A stretch of DNA of 64,000 nucleotides from Arcobacter acticola (GCF_013177675.1 NZ_CP042652.1:682001-746000); one strand, 5' to 3'. Shown: positions 36,315 to 44,978, counted from the first letter of the stretch. Notes: generated from the letters alone by a model not told the origin. Numbers and translations: made by a program.

Positions 36315-37367
36315 TTATTTATTTACTAAAGCAGTAACTCTTCTATTAAGAGCTTTACCTTCTGCTGTATCATTAGAAGCGATAGGTTGAGATTCCCCAT
36401 ATCCTCTTGATGTTAATCTAGATGAATTCACATCTAGTTTTTTTAATTCATTTACAACAGCAATTGCTCTTCTGTCAGACAAAGTTTGATTATAAGCATC
36501 AGTTCCTTTAGAGTCTGTATGTGCTTCTATCACTGCAGTTAAAGATTTATTTTCTTTTAATATTTTTGCAAATGTTTCAATATTTTTCATATATTGGTCT
36601 TTTATTTGAACTGAATCATTATCAAAATTGATGTTCAAATTTACAACTTCAAAACAACCATCTTTGTTTACTTTTACACCAGTTGAAGTATTTGGACATT
36701 TATCAAATTCATTTAAAACACCATCTTTATCATCATCCATTGGTTCTGCTTTTATAGGTTCTGGCATCACTTCTTCTTGTACAACTGGCTCATTAACAAC
36801 TGGAACAGTAGCTGCTATTGTTTCAGTATATTTCTTACCAAGAGGTAAAGCTAATCCAAAAGTATATATTAAGCTATTTTGATTGTTTTTCAATGCAAGT
36901 AAATGTCTAACATCTCCTTTTAAAGCTATACCGTAATAAGGAATATCATATCTTAAACCAACCCCATAATTAAGAAGAACAGAGTCTTCATGGTCTCCTA
37001 ACTCTTGGCTAACATCTTGATACCCAGCTCCAGCTAGTCCATATGCTGATAATTTTTCAGTTAAAGCAAATTTTTTTACAGCATTTAAAAATGCTCTGTT
37101 TACATTTGTATTACCATCTGTAGCATCATATTCAAGACTATCGCTTCTCATATATGCTATTTCAACTTGATCGATGAAAGAATCATCAATATTTTTTCCT
37201 AATGCAATTCCTGCATTAAGATAGTTGTTATTGTCTAATCCAGCCTTACTATCTGTTAATATTCCAGATACAAAAGGTGTAACTTCATAACCATAAAGAT
37301 TGCTAGGATTACTTGCAGAGAAAAGTGATACAGAACATAACAACGATGTAAGTAAAATTTTTTTCAT
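36315..37367 (-). CDS. OmpA family outer-membrane protein (copy 1)
   Basis: This 350-aa protein has a signal peptide (about 1-18), an N-terminal beta-barrel domain (about 20-180), a short linker with VNEPVVQEEVMPEPIKAEP, a thrombospondin-type Ca2+ repeat (DDDKDGVLNEFDKCPNTS), and an OmpA C-terminal peptidoglycan-binding domain. In the last, IEAHTDSKGTDAYNQTLSDRRA and NRRV supply the conserved Asp and Arg. It would tether the outer membrane to the cell wall. A close paralogue lies 130 bases upstream, behind its own terminator. Confidence 0.9.
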   Translation of the reverse strand: MKKILLTSLLCSVSLFSASNPSNLYGYEVTPFVSGILTDSKAGLDNNNYLNAGIALGKNIDDSFIDQVEIAYMRSDSLEYDATDGNTNVNRAFLNAVKKFALTEKLSAYGLAGAGYQDVSQELGDHEDSVLLNYGVGLRYDIPYYGIALKGDVRHLLALKNNQNSLIYTFGLALPLGKKYTETIAATVPVVNEPVVQEEVMPEPIKAEPMDDDKDGVLNEFDKCPNTSTGVKVNKDGCFEVVNLNINFDNDSVQIKDQYMKNIETFAKILKENKSLTAVIEAHTDSKGTDAYNQTLSDRRAIAVVNELKKLDVNSSRLTSRGYGESQPIASNDTAEGKALNRRVTALVNK

Positions 37368-37449
37368 TATATTTCCTTTTCTAATAATTTAAAACATTAT
37401 AACTTATTTTTTTTTATTTGAGTTGAAAAGATATAATTTTTAGTAAAAA

Positions 37450-37480
37450 AAAAGGGTCAAGATACAATCTTGACCCTTTT
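37450..37480 (-). terminator. Terminator of the second OmpA-family gene
   Basis: AAAAGGGTCAAGAT, loop ACA, ATCTTGACCCTTTT is a perfect 14-bp stem 19 bases past the stop at 37500. On the minus strand it leads into a long T-run. Very strong intrinsic terminator. Confidence 0.92.
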
Positions 37481-37499
37481 AAGAAGAAAATTTAAGAAA

Positions 37500-38522
37500 T
37501 TATTTTCTGTTTAATACAGCATTAACTCTTCTGTTTTCTGCTCTACCTTCAACTGTGTCATTAGAAGCAACAGGTTTAGTTTCACCATAACCAACTGCTT
37601 TAATTTTTGCTGGGTCTACTTTAAGTGCTTTTAAAGCTTCAATTGTAGAAGCAGCTCTTTTTTCTGATAATTTTTGGTTGTATGCATTTGAACCAACAGA
37701 ATCTGTGTGTGCTTCAATAGTAGCACTTAATTTTGGATTTTGTCTTAACATACTTGCAAATTCAGCAATTTTTGGATTATAACCATTTTTAATAACTGCA
37801 GAGTTAGTATCAAAATTGATATCTAAGTTTACTAAAGTCATACATCCAACAGAGTCAACTTTTGCACCAGCCATTGTATTTGGACATTGGTCTAATTCAT
37901 CAATAACACCATCTTTATCTGAATCTTTTGGAGCTGGTTTTGGTTTTGGAGCAACAGGAGCAACTACAGGAGCAACTACAGGAGCTGGTTTAGAAACTTC
38001 ACCAAATGGAATAGCAAAACCTAAGTTATATAATAATGTACTATCACCATGGTCTGTTTCAATTAAATGTCTAACGTCTGCTTTTAAAGCAAATTGGTCA
38101 GCAATTTTATATTTAATTCCAGCACCATAATTTCCAAATGGACTATCTTCATTACCATTAGCTTCGTCATCAAAAACTTCAACACCAACCCCAGCTAATG
38201 CATATAAAGATATAGCAGAATTTAAATCATATTCTTTTACTAAGTTAGTGAAAACTCTAGTAATACCAGTATCATTTGCTGGTAAACCTGAGTATTCAAC
38301 ATCTTCTACTGATCTTAAGAAACCTAATTCTACTTGATCAATCATTGAATCTTGAAGATTGAAACCTAAAGCTAAACCAGCATTTACATAATTTCTATCT
38401 ATACCATGATTACCTTCAGCTAAAGCTCCTCCAACTAATGGAGTAATTTCGTATTTGTAATCACTATTTGCAGCTAACATCATAGTTGCACAAGCTATTG
38501 TTGACAATAATATTTTTTTCAT
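37500..38522 (-). CDS. OmpA family outer-membrane protein (copy 2)
   Basis: This 340-aa protein has the same plan as its neighbour: signal peptide (about 1-17), barrel, a Pro/Ala/Val-rich linker (VAPVVAPVAPKPKPAPKD, about 183-200), a Ca2+-type repeat (DSDKDGVIDELDQCPNT), then the OmpA peptidoglycan-binding domain with IEAHTDSVGSNAYNQKLSEKRA and ENRRV. The rigid Pro-rich linker differs from the acidic linker of copy 1. Tandem duplication followed by divergence is likely. Each copy ends in its own strong terminator, so expression can differ. Confidence 0.92.
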   Translation of the reverse strand: MKKILLSTIACATMMLAANSDYKYEITPLVGGALAEGNHGIDRNYVNAGLALGFNLQDSMIDQVELGFLRSVEDVEYSGLPANDTGITRVFTNLVKEYDLNSAISLYALAGVGVEVFDDEANGNEDSPFGNYGAGIKYKIADQFALKADVRHLIETDHGDSTLLYNLGFAIPFGEVSKPAPVVAPVVAPVAPKPKPAPKDSDKDGVIDELDQCPNTMAGAKVDSVGCMTLVNLDINFDTNSAVIKNGYNPKIAEFASMLRQNPKLSATIEAHTDSVGSNAYNQKLSEKRAASTIEALKALKVDPAKIKAVGYGETKPVASNDTVEGRAENRRVNAVLNRK

Positions 38523-38580
38523 GTTTCTTCCTTTATTTAAATAATTCCGAGAATTATACCATATTTATTTTATTTTAACT

Positions 38581-39513
38581 TTAAGCTATGAAGATTGAGT
38601 TCACAGACTCATTATTATGAATTCTTCTTATTGCTTCACCAATCATAGTTGATGCAGTTAAAATAGTTATCTTTTTAGCACTTTTTTGTGTAGGAATTGT
38701 GTCTGAGATTACAAGCTCGTCTAATTCACCTTTTTCTATTCTTTCATAAGCAGGTCCTGAAAGTACTCCATGTGTACAACATGCCATTACAGAGTTTGCA
38801 CCTTTTTTCTTTAAAACTTCAGCTGCTTTTACTATAGTTCCAGCAGTATCAATCATATCATCTACTAGAATTACATCTTTACCTTTTACATCACCAATAA
38901 TATTCATAACTTCTGACATATTAGCTTTTTCTCTTTTTTTATCAACAATAATTAAATCATAACCTAACTTATCAGCATAAGATCTAGCTCGTGCTACTCC
39001 TCCAATATCTGGACTTGCAATAATAGGGTTTTTTAAATTTTTTGATTTTATATAGTTTGCAAATAAAATAGAACCGAATAAATTATCAGCAGGAATATTG
39101 AAAAAACCTTGAATTTGAGCAGCATGTAAATCTACTGTTACAACTCTTGAAATACCAGCTGTTTCTAAAATATCAGCAACTAGTTTTGCAGTTATGGGAA
39201 CTCTAGGAGCTGCTTTTCTATCTTGTCTTGCATATCCATAGTATGGAATAACAGCTGAAATAGATTTGGCACTTGATCGTTTTAGTGCATCTACCATTAT
39301 TAATAATTCCATTAAATTATCGTTTGTTGGCGCACATGTTGGTTGGATAATAAATACATCTAATCCTCTCACACTTTCTGTGATTTGAACAGAGATTTCT
39401 CCATCACTAAATTTATTAAGCGTTGCACCTGATACTCTCATACCTAAATATTCCGCTACTTTTGTTGCAAATTCAGGATTAGCTGAACCACTAAAAAGCT
39501 TAAATGTTGACAT
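38581..39513 (-). CDS. prs: Ribose-phosphate pyrophosphokinase
   Basis: This 310-aa enzyme makes PRPP from ribose-5-phosphate and ATP, feeding purine, pyrimidine, His, Trp and NAD synthesis. The sequence matches class I Prs throughout: FSGSANPEFATKVAEYLG, KFSDGEISVQITESVRG, PYYGYARQDRK, the flexible loop, and the PRPP-binding ILVDDMIDTAGTI. Length is normal. It is divergent from the porin gene across about 270 bases. Confidence 0.97.
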   Translation of the reverse strand: MSTFKLFSGSANPEFATKVAEYLGMRVSGATLNKFSDGEISVQITESVRGLDVFIIQPTCAPTNDNLMELLIMVDALKRSSAKSISAVIPYYGYARQDRKAAPRVPITAKLVADILETAGISRVVTVDLHAAQIQGFFNIPADNLFGSILFANYIKSKNLKNPIIASPDIGGVARARSYADKLGYDLIIVDKKREKANMSEVMNIIGDVKGKDVILVDDMIDTAGTIVKAAEVLKKKGANSVMACCTHGVLSGPAYERIEKGELDELVISDTIPTQKSAKKITILTASTMIGEAIRRIHNNESVNSIFIA

Positions 39514-39609
39514 AAAAATTCCTTGGTTTTGATTATTGCTTGCATTTTATCTAAAGTGTACTTAATGAACATTAAGTTAATTGATTATTAAGTTAATATT
39601 TTATAATAT

Positions 39610-39628
39610 AATAATGATTATCATAAAT
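39610..39628 (+). promoter_or_regulatory. Fur-box-like operator
   Basis: AATAATGATTATCATAAAT matches the 19-bp Fur consensus GATAATGATAATCATTATC at 14 positions, and the core ATGATTATCAT is palindromic. It lies about 160 bases before the porin start and 95 before prs. AT-richness raises the chance rate, but the GAT-N-ATC core is specific. Confidence 0.5.
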
Positions 39629-39703
39629 ATTAAATAATATAAAAATAAATATTTTGTATATAATATATACAGATTGGTACTTTATTCTTATTTTTATAAT
39701 TGT

Positions 39704-39709
39704 TATAAT
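39704..39709 (+). promoter_or_regulatory. Extended -10 element of the porin gene
   Basis: TGTTATAAT contains TATAAT preceded by TGT, 78 bases before the porin ATG. No clear -35. The long 5' leader and AAGGAAAAAA ribosome site fit a highly expressed porin. Confidence 0.5.
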
Positions 39710-39787
39710 TTGGATGTTCTTCTAACTGAATAGATATCTAGTGCGAATTTATCTATTCATATAATTTTTATATTACAAGGAAAAAAA

Positions 39788-40876
39788 ATGAAAAACCTTT
39801 TAAAAGGTAACAAAGTTAGCTTAGTAGCTTGCGGATTATTATTAACTTCTTCTTTTGCTTTTGGTGCAAATACTATTGATTCTGCATTTAAAGAAGGTAA
39901 AGTTTCAGGTTCTTTAACAGCTTATGGTATTTCACATGATGGAAAAGGTGGAGAAGTAGATACAAATTCAGGTTATGGTACAGTTAATTTATCTTATGAA
40001 ACAGCTTCATTTATGGGTTTAAGCGCGAAAGCTGGATTTGAAGCTGGTCATGCTATGGCTGATGGAACATTAGATAATGATGCTCTAATGACTGAAGCTT
40101 ATGTTAAATATGTAAATGATATGTTTTCTTTAACAGCTGGTAGACAAGCTATTGATTTAGAATGGTTAGGAGATTACAATGAAGCTGTTGTTGCAGCAAT
40201 TACAGCTGTTCCTGATACTACAATTGTTTTAGGTTATACAAATCAACAAGCTGCAGCTGATGAAGATGAAATTGGTGATTTTACTGAACTTACTGAAGAT
40301 GGTGCATATGTTTTAGATATTAAATATACAGGTTTTGAAGGTATTGAATTTAATCCTTATGCATATTCAGCTCCAGATGCAGTGGATTTCTATGGTTTAA
40401 AAACTACATTTACTGCTGATATGTTTGGAGCAGTTGCACATTATGCTACAAGTAGTGTAGATGAAGTTACAGGTGCTAAAGATGGTTCAATTGGTCATGT
40501 TGAATTAAACACTACAATTGCTGGTATTTCTGCTGCTGTTGGATATATCAAAACTGATAAAGATGGTGGGATAGGACTTATGGATACATATGGTGATAAT
40601 ATTACACCATTTGATAATGGTGAAGATAATTATGCAACTGATGCTAAAACTGTTTACGGTTCTTTAGGTTATACAGTTGCTGGAGTTGATTTAGGTGTAT
40701 TATATGGTGAAACTGATTTTGATGTAAATTCTGAATCAAGTGAATTAAACTTAACAGCAGGATATTCAATAACTGATTCTTTATCTTTAGGATTATTATT
40801 TGTTAATTATGATTTAGATGCTTCTTCTGATTCAGATTATAAAGAGTATTCGGCTACCGTAGCTTACACATTCTAA
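39788..40876 (+). CDS. Outer-membrane porin
   Basis: This 362-aa protein has a signal peptide (about 1-26, LVACGLLLTSSFAFGA) and a beta-barrel ending in a terminal Phe (YSATVAYTF), the classical outer-membrane sorting signal. The repeated alternation of aromatic and small residues and TDTFSLTAGRQ-like strand (MFSLTAGRQAIDLEWLGDYNEA) resemble the Opr-type porins of Arcobacter and Sulfurimonas. Very acidic outer loops are typical of marine relatives. It is probably a major diffusion channel. A Fur-like site upstream suggests possible iron-linked control. Confidence 0.85.
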   Translation: MKNLLKGNKVSLVACGLLLTSSFAFGANTIDSAFKEGKVSGSLTAYGISHDGKGGEVDTNSGYGTVNLSYETASFMGLSAKAGFEAGHAMADGTLDNDALMTEAYVKYVNDMFSLTAGRQAIDLEWLGDYNEAVVAAITAVPDTTIVLGYTNQQAAADEDEIGDFTELTEDGAYVLDIKYTGFEGIEFNPYAYSAPDAVDFYGLKTTFTADMFGAVAHYATSSVDEVTGAKDGSIGHVELNTTIAGISAAVGYIKTDKDGGIGLMDTYGDNITPFDNGEDNYATDAKTVYGSLGYTVAGVDLGVLYGETDFDVNSESSELNLTAGYSITDSLSLGLLFVNYDLDASSDSDYKEYSATVAYTF

Positions 40877-40882
40877 CAAAAC

Positions 40883-40915
40883 TTATAATTTAGGAGATTA
40901 ACTCCTAAATTATAA
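40883..40915 (+). terminator. Terminator hairpin between the porin gene and mnmA
   Basis: TTATAATTTAGGAG, loop ATTAA, CTCCTAAATTATAA is a perfect 14-bp stem 7 bases after the porin stop. It can act in both directions for the convergent genes, although neither side carries a long T-run. Confidence 0.75.
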
Positions 40916-40927
40916 AACTAAATAAAT

Positions 40928-41962
40928 TTATTTAGTACTTTCTATCCAAGCACTTCCAACCACTTTTTGACCATCATAAAATACAGCTAATTGACCAGCC
41001 GCAACTCCAAATGCAGGTTCTTTTAGAGTTATATAAGCTTTTTCATTTTCAATTTTTACATGACATGGTGTTGAAGTTGATCTATATCTTAGTTTTACAG
41101 TACAATTAAAATCAATATCATCAATAAACATATTTAAATTGATTCCAATTACTTCATTTACTTCTAATGCTTCTTTTTCCCCAACAACAATAGTATTGTC
41201 TTTTGGATTTAATTTTGTAACAAAGTGAGGCTCATGAGCTCCATGAACTGTAAATCCTCTTCTTTTTCCTATTGTATAGTGTGCATAACCTTTATGCTCT
41301 CCTACAATATTTCCTTCTTCATCAAGAACACGTCCTGGCATATCTATATTTGAATGTCTTTTTATAACATCAGTATAAACAGTTTCGACAAAACATATTT
41401 CTTGTGATTCATTTTTTTCTGTAATTCTTTTGTAAGCAGAATCAAGTTCAGCTCCAAGTCTAACAATATCCTCTTTTTTATAAGTACTAAGTGGAAACAT
41501 CATAAAAGGAAGGGCTTCTTTATCAACTTGTGATAAGAAGTAGCTTTGATCTTTTGTTTTATCATCAGCTTCATAGAAAAATTTACCATCAGTTTTTGCA
41601 TAGTGTCCTGTTGCTAAATAGTTACATCCATTATCTTGAGCAAATTTTAACATAGCTCCAAATTTTATTTGTTTGTTACATTTTACACATGGATTAGGAG
41701 TTGTGCCTTCTAAGTATGATTCAACAAAGTAGTCATAAATTTCTGCTGTAAATTTATCTGCTAAATCTAGAATGTGATATTTGATATTTAAGAATTTAGC
41801 TACATCTTCTATGTGACCTAAATTTTTTTCGTGATAACCATCTGTTCTATTATGAAGTTTTAGATAAACGCCTTCAACTTCATATCCTTCTTTTTGTAGC
41901 ATATAAGCAGTTACTGATGAATCAATTCCACCGCTCATTCCTACCATTACTTTTTTATCCAT
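40928..41962 (-). CDS. mnmA: tRNA-specific 2-thiouridylase MnmA (native-type copy)
   Basis: This 344-aa enzyme adds sulfur to U34 of Lys, Glu and Gln tRNAs. The PP-loop MVGMSGGIDSSVTA binds ATP; Cys95 in NPCVKCNKQIKF and Cys190 in SQEICFVE are the catalytic pair; KDQSYFLSQV and YTIGKRRGF follow. It looks like the usual Campylobacterota form: shorter, and with an extra Cys92 next to Cys95. A decayed folK fragment ends immediately upstream, matching the folK-mnmA order of the other copy. Confidence 0.93.
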   Translation of the reverse strand: MDKKVMVGMSGGIDSSVTAYMLQKEGYEVEGVYLKLHNRTDGYHEKNLGHIEDVAKFLNIKYHILDLADKFTAEIYDYFVESYLEGTTPNPCVKCNKQIKFGAMLKFAQDNGCNYLATGHYAKTDGKFFYEADDKTKDQSYFLSQVDKEALPFMMFPLSTYKKEDIVRLGAELDSAYKRITEKNESQEICFVETVYTDVIKRHSNIDMPGRVLDEEGNIVGEHKGYAHYTIGKRRGFTVHGAHEPHFVTKLNPKDNTIVVGEKEALEVNEVIGINLNMFIDDIDFNCTVKLRYRSTSTPCHVKIENEKAYITLKEPAFGVAAGQLAVFYDGQKVVGSAWIESTK

Positions 41963-41964
41963 TA

Positions 41965-42205
41965 TTACATCCTTTTTAAAGGAATAATCACTGACTCTCT
42001 ACTTGCCCAATTTTTATGTGGAATAATTAAATTTTCTGCATTTATTTTTTATTATCAAAAAATATTATATTTATATCCAAGGTTTTAGGCGCATCTTGAA
42101 AGGATCGCTTTCTTCCGTATCTAACTTCTAATCTCTTCATATTTTTTAAAACTTATTAGGAAGAGATTAGTATATAGCGTGATTATATCATTTAAAATAC
42201 TTTTT
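41965..42205 (-). pseudogene. folK: Truncated, frameshifted folK remnant
   Basis: Read on the minus strand, this segment repeats the last ~75 codons of the intact folK at 43344-43835. It encodes LKNMKRLEVRYGRKRSFQDA, then PKTLDINIIFFDNKK, and after a one-base deletion at a run of A's it continues INAENLIIPHKNWAS and RESVIIPL, with TAA at 41965-41967. The 5' half of folK is missing. At the DNA level the stretch around GGCGCATCTTGAAAGGATCG (42089-42108) is identical to the intact copy. It cannot make active HPPK. It is a relic of duplication or of gene replacement. Confidence 0.85.
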
Positions 42206-42249
42206 CTTCTATAAGTAAGGCTTATTTTAAGTAAATTAAAATGGTATTT

Positions 42250-43347
42250 CTAATTATAATTACTTATAAATCCCCCACCTAGACAATAAACACCATCGTA
42301 TAAAACAAGACTTTGTCCCAAAGTCACAGCTCTTTGAGGCTTGTCAAATTCAACTAAAACTCTATGCTCATTTGCTTCTATTATGGTGCAAGCTTGCTTT
42401 TGCTGTCGATAACGTACTTGGGCCATTAATTTGTCACCAACCTTAGGTGCTTCATCTAATACCCAGTGCATATGAGTAGCTTCAACCTTTTGACTCATAA
42501 GTAATGGGTGATTTGTATCTTGAACAACTGTTAATGTATTATCTTCCATATTTTTTTTTGCTGAAAACCATGGCTTATGAGTACGATTAGCTGATTCAGT
42601 CTCTTTTATTCCACCAAGACCAATACCTTTTCTTTGACCTAAGGTATAACAAATAAGACCTTTGTGTTTTCCTAATACTTTTCCATTTTCATCAATAATA
42701 TCACCTGGAATTGCTTTTAAATGTTGTGTAATAAAATCATCAAATCTTTGGTTACCTATAAAACAAATTCCTGTACTATCTTTTTTATCACTAACTGGAA
42801 GATTGTGCTCTCTTGCTATTTCTCTAACTTCTTTTTTAGTTAAATCTCCAAGAGGAAACATAGCATGAGATAGTTGTTCACTTGATAGTGCGTGTAAAAA
42901 ATAACTTTGATCTTTTGAATTGTCTTTTGGAGTGTCAAGTACATAATGATCTTTATAAAAAGCTATTTTGGCATAATGACCAGTTGCAATCATATCTGCA
43001 CCCATTTTCTTTGCTTCATTCAAAAATACATTAAATTTGATTTCACGATTACATAAAATATCTGGATTTGGAGTAAGACCTTTTTTTAAACCTTCTAAAA
43101 ATACATCAAATACTTTTGTTCTGTATTCTTCAACAAAGTCTTTACCAATTACCTCTATTCCTATAAGTTCACCAACTTTTTTAGCATCTTCAAACTCTAT
43201 ACGGTTAGGACATTGGCTACCTTTTATTCCATACTCCCAATTTCGCATGAATAAGCCTACTACATCATAGCCTTGTTGTTTTAATAAAAGTGCAGTAACA
43301 GATGAATCAACTCCACCTGACATTCCAACAACTACTTTTTTTTTCAT
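42250..43347 (-). CDS. mnmA: Second MnmA 2-thiouridylase, gamma-proteobacterial type
   Basis: This 365-aa protein has the same fold and chemistry as the 40928-41962 copy, with PP-loop VVGMSGGVDSSVTA and catalytic Cys99 (NPDILCNREIKF) and Cys195 (STGICFIGNQRF). It resembles E. coli-like MnmA much more than its neighbour: GLFMRNWE, LTPNPDILCN, YFLHALSSEQ, DSTGICFIG, YTLGQRKGIGLGG and the ending VLYDGVYCLGGGFI are all gamma-type. It therefore looks horizontally acquired. It starts within the last bases of intact folK. Two functional MnmA enzymes are redundant unless their tRNA targets differ. Confidence 0.9.
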   Translation of the reverse strand: MKKKVVVGMSGGVDSSVTALLLKQQGYDVVGLFMRNWEYGIKGSQCPNRIEFEDAKKVGELIGIEVIGKDFVEEYRTKVFDVFLEGLKKGLTPNPDILCNREIKFNVFLNEAKKMGADMIATGHYAKIAFYKDHYVLDTPKDNSKDQSYFLHALSSEQLSHAMFPLGDLTKKEVREIAREHNLPVSDKKDSTGICFIGNQRFDDFITQHLKAIPGDIIDENGKVLGKHKGLICYTLGQRKGIGLGGIKETESANRTHKPWFSAKKNMEDNTLTVVQDTNHPLLMSQKVEATHMHWVLDEAPKVGDKLMAQVRYRQQKQACTIIEANEHRVLVEFDKPQRAVTLGQSLVLYDGVYCLGGGFISNYN

Positions 43348-43835
43348 TTATTTATCCTTTTCATCTCTATTAAAGGAATAATCACTGATTCTCTATTTGC
43401 CCAATCTTTATGAGGAACTATTAGGTCCTTCGTATTTATTTTTTTATTATTAAAAAATATGATATCTATATCTAGAGTTCTAGGCGCATCTTGAAAGGAT
43501 CGCTTTCTTCCAAATCTTTTTTCTAACCTCTGCATATTTTTTAAAAATTCATTAGGGGCTAGATTAGTTTTAAGTGCGATTATACCATTTAAAAAATCAC
43601 TTTGTTCTAAAAAACCAAAAGGGGGATTTTGTAATAATGGTGAAGTCATAAGTAAAGTAAATCTTGAATCTTTTTTTAAACATAAGATTAATTTATCAAA
43701 TATTTTTTTTGTATTTCCAATATTTCCCCCAATTCCTATTGTTACAGAATATTTCTTATTTGAAGTGCTATTGAATTTTTTAGGATAATTAGAAGTATAA
43801 AAAAGTGTTAGATTTTGTGTTAATTTTTTTTTCAA
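43344..43835 (-). CDS. folK: HPPK, 6-hydroxymethyl-dihydropterin pyrophosphokinase
   Basis: This 163-aa folate-pathway kinase transfers pyrophosphate from ATP to hydroxymethyl-dihydropterin. After a ~28-residue variable N-terminus comes VTIGIGGNIGNT, then LMTSPLLQNPPFG, NGIIALKTNL, RLEKRFGRKR and the diagnostic DAPRTLDIDIIFF with the two metal-binding Asp residues, then VPHKDWANRESVIIPL. It overlaps the second mnmA start by 4 bases. A broken second copy of its 3' half lies between the two mnmA genes. Confidence 0.93.
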   Translation of the reverse strand: MKKKLTQNLTLFYTSNYPKKFNSTSNKKYSVTIGIGGNIGNTKKIFDKLILCLKKDSRFTLLMTSPLLQNPPFGFLEQSDFLNGIIALKTNLAPNEFLKNMQRLEKRFGRKRSFQDAPRTLDIDIIFFNNKKINTKDLIVPHKDWANRESVIIPLIEMKRINK

Positions 43836-43906
43836 ATTTTTCTCTTTTTTAGTAAAAAATAAAACTTGATTTTTTACTCAAGTTCTATTTTTCTATATTT
43901 TTTCAT

Positions 43907-44932
43907 TTAAAGTATTACAGCTTTTCCATCTTGCATAACAACTGTATCTTCAATTCTAACACCAAATTCATTTGGTAAATAAATACCTGGTTCTATTGTA
44001 AATACCATATTATCTTCAATAATTACATCAGATTTTGAATTGATATTTGGAAATTCATGAATATCAAGACCAACACCATGACCAGTGCTGTGAATAAAAT
44101 ATTTTCCAAAACCAGCTTTTTCTATAACATCTCTAGTTAATTTATCAATTTCAGAAGCTTTCATTCCAACTCTTGCTTTTTCAATAGCATTTAATTGAGC
44201 TTTTAAAACAATATCATAGATTTTTTGATGTTTATCATTTTTGAATTTTTGCTCTCTTTTAAAAGAGAATTTTTCAAAATCAACAGCACTTGTACAAGTT
44301 CTATCTGAACAATATCTTTTATATTTTATTCCAGCATCCACAAGTAATAAATCATTTAATTTTAATTTTTTAGATGTTGGAAGAGCATGAGGTTTAGCTG
44401 CATTTTCATTAATTGCAATAATAGGTTCAAAAGAGATATCTAATTTACCTGTATGAGTCATTTTTTCAAAAGCTTTAAAATATAAAAATTCTTCACTTTG
44501 ATTAAATCCATTTTTTCTAATAAACTTTGCTAACTCTTTAAATCCTTCTCTACCTTTGATTGCTGCTTTTTTTAGTAGAACTATTTCTTTATCACTTTTG
44601 ATAATTCTTTTTAATTTAGAAAAATTTGCTTTTGGAATAAATTGTGTTTTTAGATTTTCACTTATATTTGTATATGCAGCATATGTAAAATCATTTGGAT
44701 CAAACATTAGTTTTTTTATTTTATTCTTTTTTAAAATCTCTTTTGCCGTATCTATTAGATTTGAAGATTCTATAATTTCGCATTTTTTTGCATACTCTTT
44801 TGCTTCAGTTGTATATCTAGCATCTGTTATAAAATATTTTTCATCACTTAAATTTAAATATATTACGTTATCACAAGAAAATTTGCACTCGTAATATATT
44901 GCATTTTCATCTCTAAGTATAAAGTTTTTCAT
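43907..44932 (-). CDS. M24 family aminopeptidase (Xaa-Pro peptidase, PepP/PepQ-like)
   Basis: This 341-aa metallopeptidase removes or cleaves N-terminal residues before proline. The pita-bread domain keeps all five metal ligands: Asp199 (LLVDAGIKY), Asp210 (YCSDRTCT), His282 (HSTGHGVGLDIHE), Glu311 (TIEPGIY) and Glu325 (GVRIEDTVV). A creatinase-like N-terminal domain (about 1-115) precedes it. It is cytosolic, with no signal peptide. It lies upstream of folK on the same strand and diverges from aroQ. Confidence 0.9.
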   Translation of the reverse strand: MKNFILRDENAIYYECKFSCDNVIYLNLSDEKYFITDARYTTEAKEYAKKCEIIESSNLIDTAKEILKKNKIKKLMFDPNDFTYAAYTNISENLKTQFIPKANFSKLKRIIKSDKEIVLLKKAAIKGREGFKELAKFIRKNGFNQSEEFLYFKAFEKMTHTGKLDISFEPIIAINENAAKPHALPTSKKLKLNDLLLVDAGIKYKRYCSDRTCTSAVDFEKFSFKREQKFKNDKHQKIYDIVLKAQLNAIEKARVGMKASEIDKLTRDVIEKAGFGKYFIHSTGHGVGLDIHEFPNINSKSDVIIEDNMVFTIEPGIYLPNEFGVRIEDTVVMQDGKAVIL

Positions 44933-44972
44933 TAAAAGCCTTCGATTTGGTATTGTTTAACATAAATTTAAT

Positions 44973-44978
44973 TATAAT
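44973..44978 (+). promoter_or_regulatory. -10 element ahead of aroQ
   Basis: TATAAT lies 30 bases before the aroQ start in the 76-base divergent gap with the M24 peptidase gene, followed by a ribosome site AAAAGGAA. No clear -35. Confidence 0.5.

Larger units (their letters stand above)
39514..39787. other. Divergent control region between prs and the porin gene
   Basis: A 274-base AT-rich gap with a Fur-box-like palindrome and a porin -10 element (listed separately). TTAAGTTAATT-like repeats occur at 39570-39600. No open frame here is convincing. Confidence 0.5.

Noticed and set aside
37880-38000. Near-identical short repeats (GGAGCAACTACA) taken as a possible CRISPR-like array
   Set aside because: They encode the Pro/Ala/Val-rich linker of the second OmpA-family protein and are in frame, without spacers.
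36628-38130. Open frames on the plus strand opposite the OmpA-family genes
   Set aside because: They are antisense to clear coding sequence, lack ribosome sites and resemble no family.
39566-39600. TTAAGTTAATT-like repeats before prs, similar to bases near 54010
   Set aside because: Too simple and AT-only to separate from chance in this genome.
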